The notes under the pieces were generated by a model. The model saw only the letters and a program-made list of their open reading frames with translations. It made no database searches and was not told the DNA's origin. 31,817 nt of DNA from a virus, in IMG/VR virus record IMGVR_UViG_3300017744_000079, positions 1 to 31,817 of that record. One strand, 5' to 3'. The position numbers and the translations under genes are program-made. Below are positions 10,201 through 16,501 of the stretch, piece after piece (positions within the stretch are counted from its first letter, which is position 1; each line of letters begins with the position of its first letter).

Positions 10201-10497
10201 TTTATCTAACCCTCTCTTTTTGTCTACACTTTTAGCCCACCAAGTTTCTCCTTCATTGTTTTGATAAAACTCTCCTTTAATAAGAGATGGTTCTCCTACG
10301 TTGTTAACGTATCTAGAATCTTTAAACCATGATTTAAACTCTGGTAACTCTGTTACAGCGTAAAGACTTTTAGCTGTTTCAACTTTATTATTACTTAAAT
10401 TTAATAATTGAGGGAATAACGTAGATTCATTACCTTCGTTTGTTAAAACTCTCTCAATTGTTTTTCCGTCTCCTTTGTATACTATATTACAAGCCAT
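4258..10497 (-). CDS. Virion-packaged DNA-dependent RNA polymerase, crAss-like (phi14:2 gp66-like), 2,079 aa
   Basis: This is a giant single-chain RNA polymerase. The diagnostic motif is KTGSDFDIDKLFML, with the metal-binding aspartates at D1353, D1355 and D1357. It matches the DxDxD double-psi beta-barrel signature of the YonO/QDE-1-related polymerases of crAss-like phages. About 30 residues upstream lies GYRIPTQSLASIDALQIVG (~1312-1330), in the place of the conserved RxPT substrate-binding region of cellular beta'. The length is close to that of phi14:2 gp66 (about 2,180 residues), which is packaged in the virion and transcribes early genes after ejection; that role is inferred here by homology. 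The N-terminal ~1,000 residues are lineage-specific. ATG at 10497 follows the upstream stop (TAATATG), and one base separates its stop from the next start. Residues outside the motif were not checked. Confidence 0.9.
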   Translation of the reverse strand: MACNIVYKGDGKTIERVLTNEGNESTLFPQLLNLSNNKVETAKSLYAVTELPEFKSWFKDSRYVNNVGEPSLIKGEFYQNNEGETWWAKSVDKKRGLDKYPFGLNRISGLTPSQVDDISDFTYGMLITNIDGVEDISGVEEKLLKNMWMQLEKVFEKQDYHRYSIVKIILEDLLNNSIPGRPISKDSKLLENLKTRLKADGIYSKEIEQEEQDKTQTLNLKGKELFSPKENAALSTKLLLKGLREVTREGKSIADKTLGAPKYVPFTQVYNLLTQELTGIVSDKNTEDVYEAYIAKLRTLVKFHPFIKELIQKLEVGTNKSPTSEQRKTRFMQAFSLEAQPYSQTIYSGEEGNRLFKIGKADVQAKEEVVREKWQEGFKAKLTSYSKTGKHLLKDTIATAASKSFNNLLREYRKAAKRNPNAYPTQYIGQLAKILESVGIDISADALQYHIIDVEEGETMADRVLDTFGHLEFIFGKQGLPNLVNRYGKKENAERGQRPIEDELGEVVNLYKDEKGLLVLAKSQAKFELGFHENSVLGPKGDTYWPFSDISYLSQVISQFKQGDLSYLQQLQGQTFTKNSKWVNYLLESKKNRDLFDKVVFMQMKDENSYQGIKYFSLSEPDQLADRINRSMKGHLFLMTPGNARTLYNIVGTPQYKSGLNLFSENGKITFDYTSKEVLNTFKNYIKDELSTMEVAYNQVFGENKLPKNRQNLFYHYDKNDNERDSNGAPAGNAFKHYLFPELTFGSEWLSQNGIKMYTNEGKPLPLSKMDLNDPRIEKLIKDSFEKRVLEQLGTAEEYGIIGKITEKNTGLEIYTNKHLDAKMLKDSDMYKDVPDQLKVPRVIADYVYNGIIANVESTKMFVGNVAFYKSIEDFPKRSNLYSTGVAPLRVYKNKNSNLYEVNPLYLQATAYDVFKPSEYLGNIEGYKKGIDLADGTTWITPTLRKQRMKGLGEWNAKVEAAFDRLMTGELNIKDVVMLMPQKSTSRGTEVKNNLNVPYREKTAEVIMWPGLVNTVQLKDLYDNMVKLEQEWARENNGQEIGMAVSVESAIKIGAGERTKIDDDSGNVLEANELILEPVEKSHSLYGKQQEIKAKGVKEGTFGSQTKMLMLGDINDKINIGKRKATEWLQEVQNLENSISDLGRQDFFNKFGISEELGEYVIDEDVFRKELIRLFEDDQFRDDALIAGLEKGLEFDAIFQSRRKIMNKLANTLTKSTVTYKAKGQQVVQISSFGFLENPESSLNLSKEAESKIRWLRDGTTPLSGPRVINGKLELAEVLLPYKVIESIPGWETMSNEELKAAIGKDVLSVIGYRIPTQSLASIDALQIVGILPPEIGDTVVVYEDITAKTGSDFDIDKLFMLLPHVKYSKETGKLELIDPNGVSKQSLENKRILLYKELFNSVEEYPRIIKSIDTEDLKTDADTIAKLAGEEDVFDALKLFSPKFQQEVKRRFSLGAVGVGAIANAIIDNVVSQIGKLNISYIGMGATVKLPDGTIATSLHETTRKDGLLISEIQSGYMNAFVDIEKDPYIAALNVNKETLNIATLLVRAQVPTKWINRFLKQPAVAEFVRQSMINKSPILDRQFYKSKEIESIAGKYSSKEAINFASMISDDISNIQKVLTIENLEKGITGEDMSYQLAVIEYFDLIYDKGNKIFAQNLASKVHTQGVGQDTIEARMAVQIRDEIATSDEYVEIGNFNEKFAEGTVLGKYFENGPELFLDLFNSKFLSGRLEDNELAMLEATNNKNSQDYRLRRSMEDRLYSYMYSNHFVGTPELGSAEELLFDSNTNRSLVQDFVIMSEKYPENILLGKDKGILRSKIYRNAEGINKMPSMIFMSNAKFLPTDSKKLAIQAWEDGLNSDNASEKAFYQKLVKYSYITSGFRGGLKAFHSLIPIMWNIEDNFNESVQELKLTSGDILHAGIDQVIRHEYKNTKYAPRLRKSDSVSPLSKKKGYRDGFRLLGREAKKHITTRFVTLNMGITPANPTGEILLFKNGGYEVVNKGGEQYLNPIFYPISPLGLDMDGGFRINEYRFDKEEPKSMLEQNQVVASKETMKIVNAAYEFEANNDLIQEFTKPECI

Positions 10498-10498
10498 A

Positions 10499-13400
10499 TT
10501 ATTCGCAATCTAAGTTTTGTTTAGTAATGTCTAGGTTGTCATCTAGATCCATACCTTTTGTTATATCTAACATCCAGTTAGTATCTTCTCCCCAGTCTAC
10601 AGTATTATCTGAAGGTGCTGTACCATCTTCCTGCTCCAAATTTAGTTCAAGTTTTCCTTGTCTGCTAGTTTCTTCTAATAAATCTTGTAATTCTTGTCCT
10701 GTTACAACTTTACCAGACTTAAGAATATTAGCTACTTTACTAGACGTAGGAACTATAGCTCCTAATCCTGCTTCTACTAATTCTTTATCTTTATTTAAAT
10801 CTGTAACTTCTCCTGCTTCAAATGCTGCAAGAGCGGCAGCTGCTTCAGCTTGTATATCTGCAGGTAAATCTGACATTGTTAAAGTGCCAAGTCCTGCAGG
10901 TGATGGAGAAGTAGGCTTATTTGGCTTAGGAGATTCTTTTTCACGTGTAGCAACTCCTAAAGCATCTTTTAAAATTTGAGCATATTTTGCAGCATTTTCA
11001 GAACTTATTTTACTACCTCTATTACCTGCTACATTAAGAACTTTGATATTATTATCGGTTAAGAATTTTTGCAGATTTTTTGCTGTAGGATTTACTATAT
11101 AAGGTTTATTAAGCCTTTTTAAATTTGTAATTGTAAGTTTACTTCCAGCACTATTCATATCTCCAAATAGTACTGTACCATTTGAATTAGTTAAATTTTG
11201 TATAGTTCTAGTTTTATACCCAGAATCAGTGCTTTCTGTTAAACCAAATTCTTTTAAAGAAAGGTCAGATCCTTTTTCAGTTTTATACCCCCTAGGTGCT
11301 ACTCCGCCTGTTTCTATACCTAATTCTTTTCCTACCTCTAAGCCTATTCTATCGGCTCCAGTTTGTCCTCCAGATATAATTTTAGTTACTTGATTTGGCT
11401 TGACAGATTCTTTTTTAGCTACAGGTGCTTCAGGTTTTACCATTGGTGAAGGTGCTGCAAGAGGTGCTCTCTCTTCTTTTTTAGCGCCAATAGGTGCAAA
11501 TCTAAGAGTAGGCTGCACAAAGGGAGACCTAGTGCTACTATTAGTGAATGCATTAGTAAATACAAGGTTATGTTTAGCTAAGAAAGTGTTGTAAGCGTTT
11601 TGTGTTTTACTATTCATATACTTAGCGTTAACGTGCGTACGTTTATTAGCCATTAAGTATTCAATCACCTCTTCTTTACCATCATTCCATTGAGCTGAAT
11701 TATAAACTTTATCTCCTAGTTTCATTTTACCTGAACTATAATGGAATGTAGGAGCTTTACTGTTTACTGTCTTTTTACCTTTGTATATTAATAAATCTAA
11801 TACTTGGTTGTACGTAGGGTTTTCGGACTCTAACATAGAATCTAATACTCCTGCTAAATCTCTGTATATTTCTGAGTTCTTAGGATCTTTTAACCTACTA
11901 AACTCTGATATTTCAGAATTAAAATTAGGTAACTTTTGTCTAAGCATACCATTTACAAGCTGCCATATAAGAGTTGATAATTCTTTATTTAGTTCGCTTG
12001 TAAACACTCTTAATGGGAACATTTCTCCATTATTCATAGGTATTTTTATGTACACTGCACCATCATTATTAGATACAACTTTACCGTTTTCGTCTAGCTT
12101 AGGTTTTACAGATAAGAATTTAAAATCTTTATCTACTTCTCCAAACTCATTAACGTAGTTACCATTACGTGCAAATACAAACGTAGGTGTTACAGGATTA
12201 CCTTTTCTACCTACATTTAAGAATGTTAAAAGATTATTTCTATCGTTTCTATTTACATTATTTAAATGCCCACCAGTCATCTCTGTTACAAATGATTTAG
12301 ATTCTATACCATTTAAATAATTACTATATACAGTGCTTCGTAATTCTGACAACAATTGTTTAGCTCCTTCTTGCTCGTCTAGTGCAATGTGCTCATTAAT
12401 ATAATCAGATATGTGTACATAAGTTTGAAATTGACTTACACCTGTGTTAGAATTTGCATTAGGCACTTGTATTAGTGCTTTTATAGGTAGCTTACCTAAC
12501 TCTTGAGGAGATAATGGTTTTTTATTTTTTACTTTACTTGCAATTGCTTGCATAGACTCTACTTTTGTAAGGTTAGGGTCTTTTAAGTCAATTTTAAATA
12601 TTATATCTGCACCCTTTAATGTACCATTCTCTTTTAATTTACCAAACTCTGTAGTAGCGTCTCCTTCAAGTAAATTAGTTAATCTTTTATTAAATGCATT
12701 GTCTTCTCCTGCCTGGAAAGGATGGTTTAGAGATTTCCATGCTAAAGATAATATAGTTTCTAAAGGTTGTATTACATCTATAATGTCAGAGCTTTTTCTG
12801 TTAGCATCTTCATTAGAAATGTCTACATTATCATTGTCAGGAACTTCCATGTCTAGATCGCTAGCATTTACAATGCTTTGCCTAGTTTCAGCAGAGTTAT
12901 CATCTACTGTAGTTTCGGTTGCTGTTACAATTGGAGCAACATCACTACTAGATTCGTTAGTTGTGTTTTCATAGAAAGGACTTTCTTCTGGAGTAGACTC
13001 TTCGTTTGAGCTTATTTCTGCTCCTCTCTCTATTTCTTCAGGTTTTGGTTTTGTTGTCGCCTGTTCGTTTGTTTTGTTTGGAGCTGTTTGGTCAGTTCCA
13101 ATGCTTTCTGCACTAGCAGGCTCGCCTGTTGATTCCGCGGCGTCTTGTTTAACTTCCTCTTCAGTTCTAGAGGCAGCATCGACATCAGTTCTTTTTCCGA
13201 AAATTTCTTCATTGTACTCTTCTTTAAATTTGTCAATTTTTTCTCTAATATAATTGTCAACATGAGCATCTCTAGCTTTAATTACTTGAGCTATTTTAGA
13301 TGGGCTTCTAAGTTTATTTAGACTTTCATTGTATACTATACTTACAGGTATACCTGCATTACGTTCTGAAGCAGTGGTGTATCTACCATCCACTTGCATT

Positions 13401-16400
13401 GGTTGACCTATGGTTTGTTCAATATAATATTTCTTTCCTTCAAACTCAAATATCTGATCACCTTTAGTAAAATCAAACAGTTCTATTTCTGCTTGCTTTC
13501 TAATTACGGCCATCATAGATATTAGTCTAGAAACTTCTTGTACAATAAATGGATTTACAAATACAACCTTATTTCCTTCAGAGTCAAATAATGTAACTCT
13601 TCTTGGTACAAACCCAGGCTCGTCTTGTCTAAATAAGAATGGATCTATAGCAGACAGTTCGTTAATAAACAGATTATTATAATACTTACCACCTATTTCA
13701 AATGTTCTACCATCAGTTACTAAACTAATAAATGTTTGGTCTTCTAATGCTTGGACATTTAAATCTTGCAGCATCATATTATCTGTATTTTGTCCTAGTA
13801 CGTATGTTTTACCAGACTGGGACTCAAATACAGTTTCTCCTGTTTGAGGATCTTTAAATAGGATACCTTCTTCTCCTTGAAATATCGACCTTACTGAGGC
13901 GTTAGGATAAGAAAGTAATAATTTTATAGGAGTTTCTGTTGTTGTTTTAACGTCTACTTTAGGATCTGCTAATCCTTCTAATGCTCTTCTTTGCTCTTCT
14001 AGTAAGCTAACCATTTCTTGTTTAGCAGGAAGGCCTATAGACTTAAGCATTCTATCAAACAAAGCATCTCTACTTTGCTTAAGAGATTTTTGTACATTTT
14101 CTTTGTCTTCTTCTGTAATTGTCATAGCTTTTGTAACTTCTTCACTTAATGTAGGAGTTTCTTGTGCTATAGCATTTTCTTTATCTTCTATTAGTGCTTC
14201 ATCTTCTTCAGCTAAAACTTTCTTCTTAACTTGTTCTGCTTCAGTTTCTGAATTAGTTTTAACTTTTTCTTCGTTATTTAATACTTTTTTTATTTTATTT
14301 ATAACAGTAGGCTCTAATTCTCCGTCTATAATTTTATTTATTTCTCCAATGTACGCTTGTCTTAAGGCTTCTACTTTTCCTATGTCTTCAAACGCGTCTG
14401 GTAGTAAGTTTAAACTTATAGGGTCTACGTTAACATCGTTATTAGCGTTTTCCATCATCTCAGCTAAAGCTGTTTTTAGTTCAACGCTATCAACTTTTAA
14501 TCCTTTTAGTGTTTCGTAATTAACATTACCATTAGTTAACTTAGAAATTTCTCTAGCTAATTTTTCTCTTCTAGAGTCAAGATTGTCTGCCATATACCCA
14601 TAGCGCTTTAGTAACACTCCGTATGCAAACTTTTGTTTCTCATCTAGATTAACCGCAGACATAATAAATTTATCTATCTTAGGTTTTTGGTCTTCGATAA
14701 ATTCAATTTTATTTCTTATATCTTTTACTTGTTCAGCAACATCTTTTACCTCTATATCTTTAGGGATACCCATAGCTTCTTTAAACTCTTCATTAGAAAG
14801 TTCTGCTATAGAATCTACAAAAGATTTAAAGTCATCTATTCTTTCAGCTTCTATGTACGCCTCTATAAGAGAGTATAAAGCACCTGCTTCTTCATTTTTA
14901 TAACTGAATACATCATTATCTTTAAGAGCAGTGTCCATTCTGTCTTGAGATTTTTGTATTTGAGCGTGTGCTTGTAGTAATTTTTGTAATGTTCCGTTTG
15001 GATCTAGATTATTTAATTTAGCAGTTAAATCTTTAGTTCTTTCGTAAGTTTTTATCCAATCTTTTCTAGATGTAGAACCATTTTCTTTAAGTGCAGACCC
15101 TGCTTCACCTAGTTTACCAAGTAATGCTCCTAAAAATATAGCTTGTTGTCCTTCTTTAGTTTGAGGGGATTTTATGTACCCATCAGCTAGAGTAGACATT
15201 ATACCCATACCACCTTCAATATAATCTGCAGTAGTACTCCAAGGGTTTGCAGAGTATACATCTTTAAAATAATCTTCTATTGCTACATTTATAGAAGCTT
15301 GAGACCATTCTTCAAACGCCTCTACTGACGGTCGTTTAAGCCAAGCCACCGATTTACTTGCTTTTTGAAATTGTTTAGGCAACTCTTTAAAATTAAACTT
15401 TAAAGCACCTTTTTTAGCAGTGTCTTTGCTGATTAGACCTGTTAGATACTTTTTAGAGGTAGGATTCCACCCTCTAGAGAAGGCTTTACCAAATTGTAAT
15501 ACATTACTACCTCCTACAATTAGAGCATTTAATCCATAAGCAATGTTAGCACCAGTATCAGACAAGTTATCTATTTCTTCGTCTGTCATGTCTGCATACC
15601 TAGGATCTCCTGTAGCTCTAAGCTGTTGCATTATTTCTGTAGCTCTACGCTTAGACTCTCTAGCTTCAATACCTGCTTCTCCTAAAGCAGAAAATAAACC
15701 TGCTCCGTATGTATTTGCATTCAATGCATTGGTATTAATACTACCAATAATGTCTCTAGTTTTATTTACTTGTGCAGCGCTAGATCCTAGTTTAGTTTTT
15801 CTAAAATTATTTACTACATTTCTCCAAGCTCTTACTTTTCCCATACCTATACTACGGTATGTTGCTCCTACAGCATTTGATGCTCCTGCAACATATCCAC
15901 TAGCAATAGCACCTGCTAAGAACCCCATACCTTGTAACCCTTGGTCAGACCAAAAATTAGAAGTACCTAAAGATTGAGCAAAGCCCATATCTCTCTCTGC
16001 TTGTGTATAATAATTAGGGTATTCTTTACGCAAATACTCATTAAACTCATCAAAAGACTGAGTAATTGCGTTATCATATACTCTAGAAAATTCTCCTGTT
16101 ATAGCTCCTGCTGCAACACCGTAAGTCATGTCAACAAAAGGTTCTAAAAAAGTAGTTACTGCAGTACCAACCATCTTAACTAAACCATTGTTCCATTTAA
16201 TTCCTGTACTTTGTAATTTTCCTGCAGTACCTTCTAAATCAATTCCTGGTCTAATATCAACACCAACCTCTCTATACAACTCTCTTTGTCTACTTTCTTC
16301 TATATCAAATTTAGATAAATCTGCAGTCATAGACACAGGAGTAAATCCTAAAACTTCTACACCTGATTCTCCTTCAGGTGCAAGATTAAATTTAGGAGTT

Positions 16401-16501
16401 TTTATAGGAGCAGAACTTAAATTATTATTTAAAGGAGTTTGATTTATCTCTACTCCTGACTGTCCTTCGGGGGCTAATGTTATACCTTTTAATTTAGTCA
16501 T
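10499..16501 (-). CDS. Giant internal virion protein, 2,000 aa, with an embedded cpYpsA/SLOG domain
   Basis: This is a multi-domain, probably ejected protein. The N-terminus carries a near-identical peptide twice (L9-I19 and L40-V50). Residues ~105-320 are Gly/Ala-rich and hydrophobic (for example QGMGFLAGAIASGYVAGASN, ~190-210), suggesting membrane or channel segments as seen in crAss-like cargo proteins. Residues ~460-720 look helical or coiled-coil. An acidic Thr/Ser/Glu low-complexity linker spans ~1105-1238. After a Pro/Ala/Lys linker (~1658-1700), residues ~1705-1846 form a cpYpsA-type SLOG domain (IISGGQTGADRIGLEVGKEL, later VLNVAGNRGSK). An acidic tail ends the protein. The start is fixed by a TAATG overlap with the 799-residue gene, and its stop lies one base before the RNA polymerase start. 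The role of the whole is inferred; the SLOG assignment is the firmest part. Confidence 0.9.
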   Translation of the reverse strand: MTKLKGITLAPEGQSGVEINQTPLNNNLSSAPIKTPKFNLAPEGESGVEVLGFTPVSMTADLSKFDIEESRQRELYREVGVDIRPGIDLEGTAGKLQSTGIKWNNGLVKMVGTAVTTFLEPFVDMTYGVAAGAITGEFSRVYDNAITQSFDEFNEYLRKEYPNYYTQAERDMGFAQSLGTSNFWSDQGLQGMGFLAGAIASGYVAGASNAVGATYRSIGMGKVRAWRNVVNNFRKTKLGSSAAQVNKTRDIIGSINTNALNANTYGAGLFSALGEAGIEARESKRRATEIMQQLRATGDPRYADMTDEEIDNLSDTGANIAYGLNALIVGGSNVLQFGKAFSRGWNPTSKKYLTGLISKDTAKKGALKFNFKELPKQFQKASKSVAWLKRPSVEAFEEWSQASINVAIEDYFKDVYSANPWSTTADYIEGGMGIMSTLADGYIKSPQTKEGQQAIFLGALLGKLGEAGSALKENGSTSRKDWIKTYERTKDLTAKLNNLDPNGTLQKLLQAHAQIQKSQDRMDTALKDNDVFSYKNEEAGALYSLIEAYIEAERIDDFKSFVDSIAELSNEEFKEAMGIPKDIEVKDVAEQVKDIRNKIEFIEDQKPKIDKFIMSAVNLDEKQKFAYGVLLKRYGYMADNLDSRREKLAREISKLTNGNVNYETLKGLKVDSVELKTALAEMMENANNDVNVDPISLNLLPDAFEDIGKVEALRQAYIGEINKIIDGELEPTVINKIKKVLNNEEKVKTNSETEAEQVKKKVLAEEDEALIEDKENAIAQETPTLSEEVTKAMTITEEDKENVQKSLKQSRDALFDRMLKSIGLPAKQEMVSLLEEQRRALEGLADPKVDVKTTTETPIKLLLSYPNASVRSIFQGEEGILFKDPQTGETVFESQSGKTYVLGQNTDNMMLQDLNVQALEDQTFISLVTDGRTFEIGGKYYNNLFINELSAIDPFLFRQDEPGFVPRRVTLFDSEGNKVVFVNPFIVQEVSRLISMMAVIRKQAEIELFDFTKGDQIFEFEGKKYYIEQTIGQPMQVDGRYTTASERNAGIPVSIVYNESLNKLRSPSKIAQVIKARDAHVDNYIREKIDKFKEEYNEEIFGKRTDVDAASRTEEEVKQDAAESTGEPASAESIGTDQTAPNKTNEQATTKPKPEEIERGAEISSNEESTPEESPFYENTTNESSSDVAPIVTATETTVDDNSAETRQSIVNASDLDMEVPDNDNVDISNEDANRKSSDIIDVIQPLETILSLAWKSLNHPFQAGEDNAFNKRLTNLLEGDATTEFGKLKENGTLKGADIIFKIDLKDPNLTKVESMQAIASKVKNKKPLSPQELGKLPIKALIQVPNANSNTGVSQFQTYVHISDYINEHIALDEQEGAKQLLSELRSTVYSNYLNGIESKSFVTEMTGGHLNNVNRNDRNNLLTFLNVGRKGNPVTPTFVFARNGNYVNEFGEVDKDFKFLSVKPKLDENGKVVSNNDGAVYIKIPMNNGEMFPLRVFTSELNKELSTLIWQLVNGMLRQKLPNFNSEISEFSRLKDPKNSEIYRDLAGVLDSMLESENPTYNQVLDLLIYKGKKTVNSKAPTFHYSSGKMKLGDKVYNSAQWNDGKEEVIEYLMANKRTHVNAKYMNSKTQNAYNTFLAKHNLVFTNAFTNSSTRSPFVQPTLRFAPIGAKKEERAPLAAPSPMVKPEAPVAKKESVKPNQVTKIISGGQTGADRIGLEVGKELGIETGGVAPRGYKTEKGSDLSLKEFGLTESTDSGYKTRTIQNLTNSNGTVLFGDMNSAGSKLTITNLKRLNKPYIVNPTAKNLQKFLTDNNIKVLNVAGNRGSKISSENAAKYAQILKDALGVATREKESPKPNKPTSPSPAGLGTLTMSDLPADIQAEAAAALAAFEAGEVTDLNKDKELVEAGLGAIVPTSSKVANILKSGKVVTGQELQDLLEETSRQGKLELNLEQEDGTAPSDNTVDWGEDTNWMLDITKGMDLDDNLDITKQNLDCE
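10964..11389 (-). other. Segment encoding a cpYpsA-like SLOG ('molybdenum carrier') domain
   Basis: Residues ~1705-1846 of the 2,000-residue protein show the hallmark N-terminal nucleotide-binding loop ISGGQTGADR (first Gly of the GG at residue 1711). Next comes GGVAPRGYKTEKG, then STDSGYKTRTIQNLTNSNGT, then a second glycine-containing turn (GDMNSAGSKLTI), then LNKPYIVNP, and finally VLNVAGNRGSK. This order (SGGQTGADR, GG..P.G, Y..RT..N...S.GT, KPY, LNVAG.R.S) is that of the putative molybdenum-carrier / circularly permuted YpsA family of the SLOG superfamily, whose members bind nucleotides or nucleotide derivatives. All key loop residues look intact. The ligand here is unknown. Confidence 0.85.
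16352..16477 (-). repeat. Tandem 11-residue repeat at the N-terminus of the 2,000-aa protein
   Basis: LAPEGQSGVEI (residues 9-19, bases 16445-16477) recurs as LAPEGESGVEV (residues 40-50, bases 16352-16384), with 31-residue spacing. Only two conservative changes separate the copies. Such a short exact motif at the extreme N-terminus may be a docking or packaging peptide; this is inference. Confidence 0.7.

Noticed and set aside
10440-10979. 179-residue plus-strand open frame crossing the junction of two minus-strand genes
   Set aside because: It is Ser/Leu/Pro-rich antisense-type sequence lying opposite the ends of two strong giant genes. It has no recognisable family and no plausible leader or terminator, so it is taken as a shadow frame. 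The same applies to the other plus-strand frames, for example 9611-10021, 14103-14519 and 15543-15977.
13030-13269. 79-residue minus-strand frame inside the 2,000-residue gene
   Set aside because: It is a Lys/Gln/Leu-rich alternative reading of the acidic low-complexity linker and has no independent support. The 67-residue frame at 8232-8435 was rejected likewise.
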